64,000 nucleotides of DNA from Blautia pseudococcoides (GCF_001689125.2 NZ_CP015405.2:2831001-2895000); one strand, 5' to 3'. Positions 18,145 to 27,507 are shown, counted from the first letter of the stretch. Program-made: numbers and translations. The notes: generated from the letters alone by a model not told the origin.

Positions 18145-18173
18145 TGTATTCTAATACCAAATATATTAGAATA
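18145..18173 (+). promoter_or_regulatory. promoter/operator candidate of the ferredoxin gene
   Basis: A perfect 10-bp inverted repeat, TATTCTAATA and TATTAGAATA (18147-18156 and 18164-18173), has a 7-bp spacer. It overlaps a weak promoter-like pair (TTGTAT at 18145, TAGAAT at 18167, 16 nt apart). This is the geometry of a dimeric repressor site that would block the promoter. The factor is unknown. The long AT-rich leader of about 100 bp that follows has no other clear feature. Confidence 0.5.
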
Positions 18174-18238
18174 TGCGTAAGACCTGAATCTTATACCAAC
18201 GGATGTTCCGAATTTTCCGCCGCGCTGGCGCGGGGTAA

Positions 18239-18451
<213 letters not shown>

Positions 18452-18460
18452 TAACAAAAA

Positions 18461-18497
18461 ACACAAACCTGTTTCACTGCAGGTTTGTGTTTTTTTA
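18461..18497 (+). terminator. terminator of the ferredoxin gene
   Basis: Stem ACACAAACCTG / CAGGTTTGTGT with a loop of about 8 nt and a run of seven T. It immediately abuts the convergent MerR-family gene, whose stop lies at its edge. Confidence 0.9.
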
Positions 18498-19142
18498 TTA
18501 TCTTTTTTTCTTAAATAATTTTTTGTTCTTCTGCCGCTCCTGTTCCATGGCTGCCGCCACTTCCCTGCGCGACTTCTGGCAGATCCTGATCCTCTCATCC
18601 AGCTTTTTATAACGTTCTTCCCCTGAATGCAGCGTCCGCATTCTCTCTTTTACCAGCCTGTCCAAGATTTCCATAAACTCAGCCGGAACCTGGTTGTCCG
18701 GTTCCGTGAAAGCCTGTGCTGCCGGCTGCTGCTGTGTTCTGCCTGCCGCTGCTCTGCTTTTCTCCTGAACAGGATTATGGTTCTGAACTGCCCTGTTCTT
18801 TTTGCGGGATGCTTTTCTGTTTTTTCTGGCTGCAGACACTTCCTTTTTCTGCTCTGATGGTTCTGCTGGTTTTTGCTGGGGCTGTTCGGCTGTTTTTTCC
18901 TTTTTTTCCTCATCCTTATATAAAAAGGGAATCAGGCTGCCGATTTCTTTTAATGCAAGTCCCTTTTTCTTCAGTTCTTTAATAGCCAGGAGTACCTGGA
19001 TATCATATCGGGTGTAGTATCTGTGTCCCATTTCGTTTCTGTTGATCGGCAGGTGCAGTTCATCTTCCCAAAAGCGCAGGACATGGGACTGCACGTCCAA
19101 TAATTTCGCCGTCTCAGAAACCGAATAGCTGGTTTCACTCAT
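18498..19142 (-). CDS. MerR-family helix-turn-helix protein
   Basis: A 214-residue regulator. Residues 1-~72 form a MerR winged helix (SYSVSETAKLLDVQSHVLRF, then RNEMGHRYYTRYDIQVLLAI). A low-complexity Lys/Gln/Ala/Pro-rich linker (~75-150) follows, then a helical C-terminal part (EFMEILDRLVKERMR) ending in KKLFKKKR. No metal- or drug-binding domain is visible, so it resembles the RacA/MerR-like DNA-binding proteins more than effector-sensing MerR regulators. The ATG with GGAAGGGG upstream is preferred over a start 14 codons earlier. Confidence 0.8.
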   Translation of the reverse strand: MSETSYSVSETAKLLDVQSHVLRFWEDELHLPINRNEMGHRYYTRYDIQVLLAIKELKKKGLALKEIGSLIPFLYKDEEKKEKTAEQPQQKPAEPSEQKKEVSAARKNRKASRKKNRAVQNHNPVQEKSRAAAGRTQQQPAAQAFTEPDNQVPAEFMEILDRLVKERMRTLHSGEERYKKLDERIRICQKSRREVAAAMEQERQKNKKLFKKKR

Positions 19143-19241
19143 ATACTGACCCCTTCCATCTATGCGACTTTCTTTAAGAAACATTATAACAGGGCATGGA
19201 AAAAATGCAAGAAAATGTGTTCGACAAAACCTGCGGGAATA

Positions 19242-19856
19242 CTACTGGCAGACATAGGCACCGTCCACGATCAGGTCGGTTCCGGTCGTATAGGAGGAGG
19301 AATCCCCGGCCAGGTACAATACCGCTCCGATAAGTTCCTCCGGGGTGCCCATTCTGCCGTAAGGCATCATGCCTTTCCACGCGTCCTTCCGTTCCCGGGG
19401 CGTGTCTACGGACATGGGGGTGGAGATGTATCCCGGGCTTAAACTGTTTACCCGGATCCCATAGGGAATCCATTCCAACGCCAGAGATTTTGTCAGATGT
19501 ATCACCCCTGCCTTGGAGGCGTTATAGGAAGCCTGCCACTGGGGGATATTCACGATCGTTCCTGACATGGACGCCATATTGATGATGCTTCCGTGTATCT
19601 TTTTCTGCACCATAAGGCGGGCAGCACTTCGTGCCATTATGTACTCACCGGTCAGGTTTACATCAACCAGTTCCAGTAACTCAGGCCGCTTCCCTCCGCT
19701 GGATTCCCCTTTTCCCACATCCTGCACAAACTGCTTTTGCGAAAATTCCTCTGTTATTTTCATCACAGTTGGAATACTAAGGCCAATGGTCCGGGCAATC
19801 TCCGCACGGCTGATTGGGCCTTTTCTTCTGATCAGATCTGACAGCCGCCATATCAA
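19242..19856 (-). pseudogene. fused remnant: ROK regulator HTH + SDR C-terminus
   Basis: Residues 1-~66 are the winged-helix start of a ROK/NagC-type regulator (GPISRAEIARTIGLSIPTVM, GKGESSGGKRPELLELV). At VDVN the protein switches without a frame change into the C-terminal two thirds of a short-chain dehydrogenase: VNLTGEYIMARSAARLM, SIINMASMSG, the catalytic YNASK, and the C-terminal TDLIVDGAYVCQ. The nucleotide-binding half of the dehydrogenase and the sugar-binding part of the ROK protein are missing. It looks like a deletion junction between neighbouring genes, not a designed fusion. It overlaps the preceding remnant by 80 nt. Confidence 0.8.
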
Positions 19857-20142
19857 TTATCACGATCTTCACGTAATGGCGGCCAATATCTATTCCTGTT
19901 ATGTAATAGGCGTTTGAAACGAATTCCAGTAAATCAGGTCTTTTTCCTCCTGTGAATTCACCTTTTCCGATAGTTTTCACCAGATTCGCCCGTTCAAACT
20001 CCTCTGTGATCTTCATTACAGTGGGAATACTCAGCTCTGCCTTTCTTGCAATCTCCGCTTTGTTGATAGGACCCTGTGTACGAATCATTTCCAGCACTGT
20101 CTTTTTGTTCCATTGTGCCAGCATAGCCTTGTTATATGACAT
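19777..20142 (-). pseudogene. truncated ROK-family regulator
   Basis: Residues 1-~100 match the N-terminus of a ROK/NagC/XylR-type regulator: the winged helix (GPINKAEIARKAELSIPTVM, GKGEFTGGKRPDLLEFV) and the opening of the sugar-kinase-like fold (YYITGIDIGRHYVKIVIID). Then the sequence runs out of frame into the start of a second, similar ROK gene and stops. The two ROK pieces are paralogues, so the ancestral locus had tandem ROK regulators followed by a dehydrogenase. The promoter-side region to 20380 shows no further gene. Confidence 0.8.
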
Positions 20143-20333
20143 TTTTTTCCCTCATTTTTCTCCCTGATCTATCTCGTAATTCCTTGGTGTTTTTCCAGAG
20201 TTTCTACTTCTTTTATTTTAATCTAGGCTATACGATTTTTTAACTGTTGGTTTGCAGCTTCTCCTGCAGGATAACACCTGAAGAGAGGGAGGTGGTGGGA
20301 ACAGTACCCTTCGGACTGTCATTTTACAGATTA

Positions 20334-20353
20334 CCGGCAGGATTTCCTGCCGG
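20334..20353 (-). terminator. hairpin after the DMT transporter gene
   Basis: CCGGCAGGA/TCCTGCCGG, a 9-bp perfect stem with a tiny loop, 27 bp past the stop codon. Only a weak T-rich tract follows. Confidence 0.55.
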
Positions 20354-20380
20354 CGGCTGAAATTTTGTCACTTATTTTCT

Positions 20381-20821
20381 TTATGACTTTGTTTCCCATT
20401 TAAAAATAACGATCCCTGCAATGGCCACTGCCATGCCGATGAGTTTTCTCCACTCAAACCCGACTTTTTCCACGCCGAAAATGCCGAACACTTCAATTAG
20501 GTATGCCACCGCCAGCTGTGCGATCACAATGAGCATAGCTGCCCGGGCAGGACCAAGGGAAGACATACTCTGGATCACCGTCACGGTTATGAACGCACCG
20601 ATGACTCCGCCTAATAAAATGTATTTGTGGTCAACTCTCGCCAAATCCGTTATCTTGTCTCTCCCTGTGAACAGCCATGCTGCAATACAGACCAGGAAGG
20701 CCGATATCTGTACCCATCCGGTGGATACCCATAAGCTGGTCTGTTTTGTCAGCGCTGTATTGAAAACTCCCTGTACACTCATCAACGCACCTGACAAAAG
20801 CGCAACTAAAATTCCCCACAT
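20381..20821 (-). CDS. DMT/YdcZ (DUF606) family membrane protein
   Basis: A 146-residue protein with five hydrophobic helices: MWGILVALLSGALMSVQGVF, a Trp-rich second helix, YILLGGVIGAFITVTVI, AAMLIVIAQLAVAYLIEVFG and the C-terminal LIGMAVAIAGIVIFK. This half-size layout is that of the DUF606/YdcZ members of the drug/metabolite transporter superfamily, which work as dimers; substrate unknown. GGAGGG 7 nt ahead fixes this ATG over one five codons earlier. It lies next to the group II intron relic. Confidence 0.85.
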   Translation of the reverse strand: MWGILVALLSGALMSVQGVFNTALTKQTSLWVSTGWVQISAFLVCIAAWLFTGRDKITDLARVDHKYILLGGVIGAFITVTVIQSMSSLGPARAAMLIVIAQLAVAYLIEVFGIFGVEKVGFEWRKLIGMAVAIAGIVIFKWETKS

Positions 20822-20894
20822 AAAAAATCCCTCCACATCCTTTTTCTTACTAGAATGTCCCGAAAGGCTGTTTTTATGCGGTCCTTTTCAGAAA

Positions 20895-21321
20895 ATAGAG
20901 TAGGGAAATAACTGCAAGAGTTATCTCCCTTTCATTGAACCGTATGTACGGGTCTCGTATACGGCTCTACAACTTATATTCCAACGTTTCTTAGATAATA
21001 ATTTAAAGGATTGAGCAACCCAGCTCCGTCCTTTATTTTATTTTCGAGCAATTCTGGACTTATAATAAAGTTCACAACATTCATTCCGCTTCGTCTGTAC
21101 CATCCAAGTCTTGCGTTAGCCACTTTTATTATTGATTCATGGTCAAATCCTTTCTTGTATTTTTGATTTAGATAGCATTGGTTTCTGTATATTGTTTTAG
21201 GTGTTTTCCATCTGTCTAAGACCGTTGGGATTCCTAGTGGTCTTTTCTTTCCATTATCTTTTGGGATATAAACCCGGCGCACTGGCTTAGGCATATAGGT
21301 TCGGTTTCTGATAGCCCGTTT
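20895..21321 (-). mobile_element. group II intron relic (3' part)
   Basis: On the minus strand the fragment ends in a recognisable domain V (20937-20967; GAGCCGTATACGAG paired with CGTACATACGGTTC) and a domain VI hairpin with AGATAACT/AGTTATTT arms, ending ...CTACTCTAT. A piece of the intron-encoded protein precedes it. The 5' ribozyme domains I-III are absent and the upstream edge falls within a few bases of the argD stop codon. It therefore cannot splice or move by itself. Confidence 0.85.
20974..21318 (-). pseudogene. LtrA-type reverse transcriptase fragment
   Basis: The frame carries [20 protein letters not shown] (start of the RT domain), then jumps to the C-terminal tail of the intron protein: [20 protein letters not shown] and ending [13 protein letters not shown]. 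About four fifths of a normal LtrA, including the YADD catalytic motif, is missing, so this is an internal deletion. The open frame begins right after argD, without a start codon or ribosome site of its own. Confidence 0.85.
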
Positions 21322-22527
21322 TTACTCTGTTTTTATAAAACTTTTCTCTAATTTTTCTATCATTTCATCCACATCCTGTTCCGTAATGACAAGAGGAGGC
21401 ACAAGACGCAGGACATCACTTCCCGCTGATATGACCAGCAGGCCGTTTTCTATGGATTTCGTCACAATTTCACCCACGGGGCGGCCGGAGACAACAAGAC
21501 CCTGCATCAGGCCTTTTCCTCTTCTGGCTGTCAGGAAATCGTATTTCTCTGTGAGAGCATCCAGTTTCTTTACCAGATATGCGGACACCTCTTTTACATG
21601 TTCTGTTATTTTCTCACGCTCAAACAGGTCGAACACCTTGCTCACGGCTGCGCAGGCAAAAGGATTTCCGCCGTAGGTGGTTCCGTGGTCACCGGGTACC
21701 AGGGAATTCTCTGCTGTCTTTTTATTCAGGACAAACGCTCCAACCGGTACACCGCAGCCCAGCGCTTTTGCTGTTGTCATTACATCCGGCTCCACGCCGT
21801 AATCCTGGAAAGCAAACATACATCCGGTCCGGCCCATGCCGCACTGGATCTCATCCAGGATCAGCAGGATATCGTGTTCATCACACAGGGCACGCACACC
21901 TTCTAAAAATTCCGGCTCTGCCGGATAGATACCGCCCTCCCCCTGGACTGTCTCCATAATAACAGCGCAGGTCTTCCCTGTTATCTGGCTTTTCACACTC
22001 TCCAGGTCATTGAAATCCGCAAATTTAATACCGCCGATCAATGGCTTGAAAGGCTCCTGATAATGGCTATTTCCAGTCACGGACAAAGCGCCCAGACTTC
22101 TGCCGTGGAAGGAGTGCCTCATGGCAATGATCTCATGGTCTGTAGTCCTATCCTTCAGCCAGGCATATTTTCTTGCCACTTTGATGGCACCCTCAATGGC
22201 TTCTGTGCCGCTGTTGGTAAAAAAAGCCTTGTCAAGGCCGGATGCTTTTGTAAGCTTCTCGGCTGCCTCCACCATGGGGATATTGTAATACAGATTCGAT
22301 GTGTGGATCACTTTGTCTATCTGGTCTTTCAATGCCTGGTTGTATGCCTGATTGTTGTATCCCAGAGCAAAGACCGCAATACCTGCTGCAAAATCCAGGT
22401 ATTCTTTTCCATCCACATCATAGAGGCGGACACCGTCCCCTTTTTCCAGGACCACAGGAAAACGGTTATAGGTGTGGAGAACCACATGCTCCGCCCGCTC
22501 CATATATTCATAACTATTCGTCTTCAT
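21322..22527 (-). CDS. argD: acetylornithine aminotransferase
   Basis: A 401-residue class III PLP aminotransferase that converts N-acetylglutamate semialdehyde to N-acetylornithine. Visible: [53 protein letters not shown] and the PLP lysine in [15 protein letters not shown]. Its ATG lies inside the last codons of argB (14-nt overlap), so translation is coupled. It is the last gene of argC-J-B-D. An intron relic follows the stop codon directly, but the protein end looks complete. Confidence 0.95.
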   Translation of the reverse strand: MKTNSYEYMERAEHVVLHTYNRFPVVLEKGDGVRLYDVDGKEYLDFAAGIAVFALGYNNQAYNQALKDQIDKVIHTSNLYYNIPMVEAAEKLTKASGLDKAFFTNSGTEAIEGAIKVARKYAWLKDRTTDHEIIAMRHSFHGRSLGALSVTGNSHYQEPFKPLIGGIKFADFNDLESVKSQITGKTCAVIMETVQGEGGIYPAEPEFLEGVRALCDEHDILLILDEIQCGMGRTGCMFAFQDYGVEPDVMTTAKALGCGVPVGAFVLNKKTAENSLVPGDHGTTYGGNPFACAAVSKVFDLFEREKITEHVKEVSAYLVKKLDALTEKYDFLTARRGKGLMQGLVVSGRPVGEIVTKSIENGLLVISAGSDVLRLVPPLVITEQDVDEMIEKLEKSFIKTE

Positions 22528-23410
22528 GATAATACTTTCCCTCGCCTTTCCTGAGAATTGCCGTTCCGATCCCTTTATTTGTGAAGATTTCCAGAAGCAG
22601 ACAGTGTGGTATCCTGCCGTCTAATATATGCACTCTGGATACGCCCTCCTCAATGGCATCAATACAGTTCTGCAGTTTGGGGATCATGCCGCCGCCTACA
22701 TTGCCGTTTTCAATGAGATTTTTCGCGTCTTTAACGAAAAGCTCAGATATGAGACTTGAGGGATCATCCGGGTTTCTGTACACACCTTCAATATCTGTGA
22801 GAAACGCCAGTTTTTCTGCCTTCATGGAGCAGGCAATGGCACATGCAGCGTCATCCGCATTGATATTGTATGTGGCAAAGTCGTCTCCCAGGCCAATAGG
22901 GCACACAATGGGAAGGAAATCTTTTTCCAGCAGGTCATAAAGGATTTTGGGGTTCACGGTTTTTACATCCCCCACATAGCCGATATCCTGGCCGCCGGAC
23001 AGTTTTTTATTGACCTTCAGAAGGCCGCCGTCTTTTCCGCTGATGCCCACTGCCTTTACCCCCAGAGACTGCACCAGGGTTACCAGTTCTTTGTTCACTT
23101 TTCCCAGTACCATCTCCGCGATCTCCATGGTCTCGTCATCTGTGACTCGGAGGCCGTTTACAAACTTTGCCTCTTTTCCCACTTTTCCTACCCAACGGCT
23201 GATTTCCTTGCCGCCTCCGTGGACAATAATGGGTTTAAAACCAACCAGCTTTAAAAGCACTACATCTTTGATCACATCTCGTTTGAGCTGTTCGTCCACC
23301 ATGGCGCTTCCGCCGTATTTTACTACGATCACTTTCCTGTTAAAACGCTGTATGTACGGAAGTGCCTCTATGAGCACTTCCGCTTTATCCAAATATTTTT
23401 GATTCACCAT
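22514..23410 (-). CDS. argB: N-acetylglutamate kinase
   Basis: A 298-residue amino acid kinase that phosphorylates N-acetylglutamate, the usual point of arginine feedback. Family motifs: [43 protein letters not shown] and [13 protein letters not shown]. The N-terminal helix [20 protein letters not shown] is the form found in hexameric, arginine-inhibited enzymes. GGAGGAGAG ahead of this ATG settles the start; the open frame runs 47 codons further up without support. A 121-bp gap with a hairpin-rich GTAAC-type repeat separates it from argJ. Confidence 0.95.
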   Translation of the reverse strand: MVNQKYLDKAEVLIEALPYIQRFNRKVIVVKYGGSAMVDEQLKRDVIKDVVLLKLVGFKPIIVHGGGKEISRWVGKVGKEAKFVNGLRVTDDETMEIAEMVLGKVNKELVTLVQSLGVKAVGISGKDGGLLKVNKKLSGGQDIGYVGDVKTVNPKILYDLLEKDFLPIVCPIGLGDDFATYNINADDAACAIACSMKAEKLAFLTDIEGVYRNPDDPSSLISELFVKDAKNLIENGNVGGGMIPKLQNCIDAIEEGVSRVHILDGRIPHCLLLEIFTNKGIGTAILRKGEGKYYHEDE

Positions 23411-23431
23411 TTTTTCTCTCCTCCGTAAACG

Positions 23432-23520
23432 ATTCCTGTAACAATCCGGTGCCTGGTGCTTCATCCGGACGTAACCGCACCGGACGTGTAGTTTCTGATC
23501 GGACGGAGCACCCGCTGAAA
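23432..23520. repeat. hairpin-rich spacer between argJ and argB
   Basis: An imperfect fold pairs GGTGCTTCATCCGGA with TCGGACGGAGCACC, and CCGGTGC with GCACCGG. It starts with GTAACAATCCGGTG, similar to the 5' end of the dispersed GTAAC repeats. It may be a diverged copy, or may tune expression inside the arg operon. Confidence 0.35.
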
Positions 23521-23531
23521 TTCGTAACTTA

Positions 23532-24755
23532 TTATGAGCGGTAATCCGCATTTATTTTCACATAGTCATAGGTCAGGTCACATCCCCAGGCCGTAGCGTC
23601 TGCATCTCCCATCTTGATGTCCGCCACGGCTGTCACTTCTTTTTCAGACAGGATCTTCGTAGCTTCCTCCTCACTGTATCCGGTTGCCATGCCGTCCTCT
23701 ATGATTTTCAGGCTGCCCGCTGCACTCTCAAAATATAAATCCACTTTCTCCGGGTCAAACTGTGCTCCTGAATACCCCATGGCACACAGAATACGTCCCC
23801 AGTTGGCATCGTGTCCGAAAATTGCTGCTTTTGTAAGGTTTGAGGTGATGATGGACTTGCTCAGGGTCACGGCCTGCTCTTTGTTGGCTGCATGGATCAC
23901 TTTTACCTCGAACAGGGCGGTGGCGCCCTCTCCGTCCGCTGCAATGTGCTTTGCCAGCCAGGTATTCACATAACCGAGAGCTTCTGCAAATTTTTCGTAA
24001 TCCTGATTTTTCTCCTGTATCTCCGCATTCCCCGCCTGACCGTTTGCCAGAAGAAGAACCGTATCATTGGTGGAGGTGTCTCCATCCACGGAAACCATGT
24101 TGTAAGTGTCCTTTACGCTGTCACTGAGCGCTTCCTGGAGCAGCTCTTTGCTGATATTCACATCCGTGGTCACAAACCCAAGCATGGTGCACATATTGGG
24201 ATGGATCATGCCAGAACCTTTACACATGCCGCCAATGGTAACTTTTTTGCCGTCTATCTCTGTCTCTACCGCGATTTCTTTCTTTACCGTATCTGTGGTC
24301 ATAATAGATTCCGCTGCCAGTGTGCCCGCTGCCTCAGATTCTGAGAGGAGGGGAACCATTTTCTTCACACCAGCCTCCAGGATCTCCATGGGGAGCTGTT
24401 TTCCGATCACGCCTGTGGATGCCACCAGTACAGAATCTTCCGGGATTCCCAGGATCTCTGCTGCTGCCTGTGCTGTCTTTTTGCAGTATCCGTATCCCTC
24501 TTCCCCTGTACACGCATTGGCAATCCCGCTGTTGCAGACCACTGCCTGTGCAGCCGGTACATGATATACGATCTGCTGATCCCATTTTACAGGGGCTGCT
24601 TTTACCACATTGGTGGTGAAAGTGCCGGCTGCCACGCAGGGCACTGTGCTGTAGATCATAGCCATGTCTTTGGCATTTCCCTTTTTGATCCCTGCCGCAA
24701 TGCCTGCTGCCTGAAATCCTTTTGCTGCGGTCACACCGCCGTTTATAACTTTCAT
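23532..24755 (-). CDS. argJ: bifunctional ornithine acetyltransferase / N-acetylglutamate synthase
   Basis: A 407-residue ArgJ that recycles the acetyl group from acetylornithine to glutamate. It is made as one chain and self-cleaves before the nucleophilic Thr in [16 protein letters not shown]. Relatives usually read NMATML, so the Cys before the Thr is a mild variant. [17 protein letters not shown] begins the alpha chain and [18 protein letters not shown] lies in the beta chain. Presence of ArgJ means a cyclic arginine pathway, so no separate ArgE or ArgA is required. 20 nt from argC. Confidence 0.95.
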   Translation of the reverse strand: MKVINGGVTAAKGFQAAGIAAGIKKGNAKDMAMIYSTVPCVAAGTFTTNVVKAAPVKWDQQIVYHVPAAQAVVCNSGIANACTGEEGYGYCKKTAQAAAEILGIPEDSVLVASTGVIGKQLPMEILEAGVKKMVPLLSESEAAGTLAAESIMTTDTVKKEIAVETEIDGKKVTIGGMCKGSGMIHPNMCTMLGFVTTDVNISKELLQEALSDSVKDTYNMVSVDGDTSTNDTVLLLANGQAGNAEIQEKNQDYEKFAEALGYVNTWLAKHIAADGEGATALFEVKVIHAANKEQAVTLSKSIITSNLTKAAIFGHDANWGRILCAMGYSGAQFDPEKVDLYFESAAGSLKIIEDGMATGYSEEEATKILSEKEVTAVADIKMGDADATAWGCDLTYDYVKINADYRS

Positions 24756-24774
24756 CTTTACATCCTCCTGTCAC

Positions 24775-25815
24775 TTACGGGAACATGGGCACCAGCTTCA
24801 GGCCCTCTGTCTCCTCGAAACCAAACATCAGGTTCATATTCTGCACCGCCTGGCCTGCCGCACCTTTTACCAGGTTGTCGATGGCGCCCATCATGATCAC
24901 ACGGTTTGTTCTCTTATCAATCTTAAAATTCACATCCACAAAGTTGCTGCCCTCCACCCATTTGGTCTGGGGACACACATCTTTATCCAGGACGCGGATA
25001 AAATATTCACTGCCATAGTATTTTTCATAGGCTGCGCGGATGGCATCCTCATCTGCATCCTGAGCCAGGGAAGCATAGGCGGTCACCAGGATTCCCCTGT
25101 TCATTGGTACCAGATGAGGGGTGAAATTCAGGCAGAACGCTCTGCCGGCCGCATACCCAAGCTGTTCTTCTATCTCCGGTGTGTGGCGGTGGGTCGTCAC
25201 GCCGTATGCTTTGATATTTTCATTTACTTCACAGTATAGATTGTCGATCTTGGCTCCCCTGCCTGCCCCGGATGTTCCTGACTTTGCATCAATGATCAGG
25301 GTCTCCGGCTGGATCAGCCCCTCTTTTATTAGGGGATAACAAGTCAGGATACTGCATGTGGTGTAACAGCCAGGATTTGCCACTAAACGTGCCTTTTTTA
25401 CATCCTCCCGGTTAAGTTCACTAAGACCGTATACAGCTTCCTCTATAAATTCAGGGGACTTGTGCTGGATTTTGTACCATTCTTCGTATACTTTTACATC
25501 TTTTAAACGGAAATCTGCACTTAAATCCACGATCTTTACTTTGGAGAGGATTTCCTCATTCACTAAAGACGCACATAAACCCTGGGGGGTTGCAGTGAAA
25601 ATCACATCCACTTCATCGGCCAGGGCTTCCATATTGTCATCCATACATTTGTCATCTACCAGCTTGAACATATTCTGGTAAACCTCATAGTATTTTTTAT
25701 CTATGTAGCTTCTGGAGCCGTACCATTTCATTTCCACTTCTTTATGATTTAAAAGTAATCTGACAAGTTCGCCTCCGGCATAGCCGGTTGCTCCGATGAT
25801 TCCTGCTTTTATCAT
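24775..25815 (-). CDS. argC: N-acetyl-gamma-glutamyl-phosphate reductase
   Basis: A 346-residue NADPH-dependent reductase, third step of arginine synthesis. The Rossmann loop is AGIIGATGYAGGELVRLL, the catalytic cysteine sits in VANPGCYTTCSIL, and KSGTSGAGRGAK and HRHTPEIEEQLG are family motifs. The ATG with AAAGGA 11 nt upstream gives a standard N-terminus; in-frame codons to 25872 add 19 residues with no similarity. First gene of the arg operon, reading away from argG. Confidence 0.95.
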   Translation of the reverse strand: MIKAGIIGATGYAGGELVRLLLNHKEVEMKWYGSRSYIDKKYYEVYQNMFKLVDDKCMDDNMEALADEVDVIFTATPQGLCASLVNEEILSKVKIVDLSADFRLKDVKVYEEWYKIQHKSPEFIEEAVYGLSELNREDVKKARLVANPGCYTTCSILTCYPLIKEGLIQPETLIIDAKSGTSGAGRGAKIDNLYCEVNENIKAYGVTTHRHTPEIEEQLGYAAGRAFCLNFTPHLVPMNRGILVTAYASLAQDADEDAIRAAYEKYYGSEYFIRVLDKDVCPQTKWVEGSNFVDVNFKIDKRTNRVIMMGAIDNLVKGAAGQAVQNMNLMFGFEETEGLKLVPMFP

Positions 25816-25937
25816 GTTTTTCAACATCCTTTCCCAATAATCTTTATATTCTTTCGTATATGCCTTTATCATACTCCAGTTGTTTTGTGTAGTAAAGCTT
25901 TATCCTGTCCGGGGCATTATGCATAAAGTTTTGTTTG

Positions 25938-25955
25938 ATTGCATAATCATACATC
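25938..25955 (-). promoter_or_regulatory. possible ARG box over the argC -10
   Basis: ATTGCATAATCATACATC agrees at 13 of 18 positions with the complement of the Bacillus ARG operator consensus as I recall it. It overlaps the argC -10 element, a position suited to repression by an ArgR/AhrC protein. No argR gene is in the window. Confidence 0.45.
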
Positions 25956-25974
25956 TTTTCTGTATAATATGCAA
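25946..25974 (-). promoter_or_regulatory. predicted promoter of argCJBD
   Basis: Minus-strand TTGCAT, 17 nt, TATGAT. The leader to argC is about 125 nt. Confidence 0.65.
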
Positions 25975-26103
25975 GCTTTTTCTTTTATATTTTTCCAATT
26001 TTTCTTTGTTCTATTTCTGTGATATTCTGTATATTAATTAGGTAAATATTATCTTCAGAGAAAAACACCGGGAAATTTATTTTACATATTTTTCATTTTT
26101 CTA

Positions 26104-26132
26104 TTGCATAAATATAAAAGTTGTTGTATAGT
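26104..26132 (+). promoter_or_regulatory. predicted promoter of argG
   Basis: TTGCAT, 17 nt, TATAGT. It uses the same -35 hexamer as the argC promoter, which it faces away from, about 130 bp apart. The ATTGCAT at its start is also the left half of an ARG-box-like word. Confidence 0.65.
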
Positions 26133-26160
26133 AAAGCATGTCCATAGCAAAATAAATTTT

Positions 26161-26237
26161 TAGGGTGTGTTTGAAAACAAGACCAAATATACCTCAAGGT
26201 GGGGCGTGCACTGGCTTAAAATGATTTTCTGACATAC
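26161..26237. repeat. short element with imperfect terminal inverted repeats in argG leader
   Basis: Ends GGGTGTGTTTGAAAA and TTTTCTGACATACCCC pair at 12 of 15 positions. Inside is CAAATATACCTCAAGG followed by a G-run, shared with the element at 3934-4066. It lies between the argG promoter and its ribosome site, so it is transcribed as part of the leader. Confidence 0.5.
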
Positions 26238-26277
26238 CCCAGTACATAGAAAATGGCAAATACAGGAGGAATTCATT

Positions 26278-27507
26278 ATGAAAGAAAAAGTTATCTTAGC
26301 ATATTCAGGCGGACTGGACACTACAGCTCTGATTCCGTGGCTGAAAGAAAATTTTGACTATGAAGTCATCTGCTGCTGTGTAGACTGCGGACAGGGAAAT
26401 GAGTTGGACGGACTGGACGAACGTGCCAAATTATCAGGCGCATCCAAATTATATATTGAAAATATCATTGACGAATTCTGTGACGATTACATTGTTCCCT
26501 GTGTACAGGCTGGTGCTGTATATGAGCACAAATACCTGCTGGGAACATCCATGGCGCGTCCCGGAATCGCCAAGAAACTGGTTGAGATCGCAAGAAAAGA
26601 AGGCGCTACCGCTGTCTGCCACGGCGCTACCGGTAAAGGAAATGACCAGATTCGTTTTGAACTGGGTGTCAAGGCTCTGGCTCCTGATTTAAAAATTATC
26701 GCTCCATGGCGTATGACAGATGTATGGACCATGCAGTCACGTGAGGATGAGATTGAATTCTGTAAAGCACACGGAATCAACCTTCCTTTTGATGCAAGCC
26801 ACAGCTACAGCCGTGACCGTAATCTCTGGCATATCAGCCATGAAGGCCTGGAACTGGAAGACCCTGCGCAGGAACCCAATTATGATGATCTGCTGGTTCT
26901 TGGTGTTACACCGGAAAAAGCTCCTGAAGAAGGGGAATATGTGACTATGACCTTTGAAAAAGGTATCCCCACAAGCCTGAACGGAAAATCCATGAAAGTT
27001 TCCGAAATCATTACAGAGCTGAATGCAATGGGCGGAAAACATGGGATCGGCATCATTGATATTGTGGAAAACCGTGTTGTAGGCATGAAATCCCGCGGTG
27101 TGTACGAGACACCGGGCGGAACCATCCTGATGGAGGCTCATGACCAGTTAGAAGAACTGATTCTGGACCGAGACACTATGGAGACAAAGAAAAAACTGGG
27201 CAGTCAGTTTGCTCAGATCGTATATGAAGGAAAATGGTTCACTCCGCTGCGTGAAGCTATCCAGGCATTTGTTGAGAACACCCAGCAGTATGTGACAGGT
27301 GAAGTAAAATTCAAACTGTACAAGGGCAACATTATCAAAGCCGGCACCACTTCTCCGTACAGCCTGTACAGTGAATCACTGGCATCCTTCACAACCGGAG
27401 ATTTGTACGATCACCACGATGCAGACGGATTTATTACATTGTTTGGTCTGCCACTGAAGGTCCGCGCTATGAAAATGGCGGAAGCCGAAAAGAGCCAGAA
27501 TAAATAA
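26278..27507 (+). CDS. argG: argininosuccinate synthase
   Basis: A 409-residue ATP pyrophosphatase-type ligase joining citrulline and aspartate. The PP-loop is ILAYSGGLDTTALI, followed by VICCCVDCGQG, the GATGKGNDQIRFELG loop, and the aspartate/citrulline region SRGVYETPGGTILMEAH. A good AGGAGGAATT site lies just ahead of the ATG. It is divergent from argCJBD and completes most of the pathway; argF and argH are not in the window. Confidence 0.97.
   Translation: MKEKVILAYSGGLDTTALIPWLKENFDYEVICCCVDCGQGNELDGLDERAKLSGASKLYIENIIDEFCDDYIVPCVQAGAVYEHKYLLGTSMARPGIAKKLVEIARKEGATAVCHGATGKGNDQIRFELGVKALAPDLKIIAPWRMTDVWTMQSREDEIEFCKAHGINLPFDASHSYSRDRNLWHISHEGLELEDPAQEPNYDDLLVLGVTPEKAPEEGEYVTMTFEKGIPTSLNGKSMKVSEIITELNAMGGKHGIGIIDIVENRVVGMKSRGVYETPGGTILMEAHDQLEELILDRDTMETKKKLGSQFAQIVYEGKWFTPLREAIQAFVENTQQYVTGEVKFKLYKGNIIKAGTTSPYSLYSESLASFTTGDLYDHHDADGFITLFGLPLKVRAMKMAEAEKSQNK

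Noticed and set aside
20895..21321. Functional group II intron
   Set aside because: Domains I-III, the RT catalytic motif and the 5' splice site are absent.
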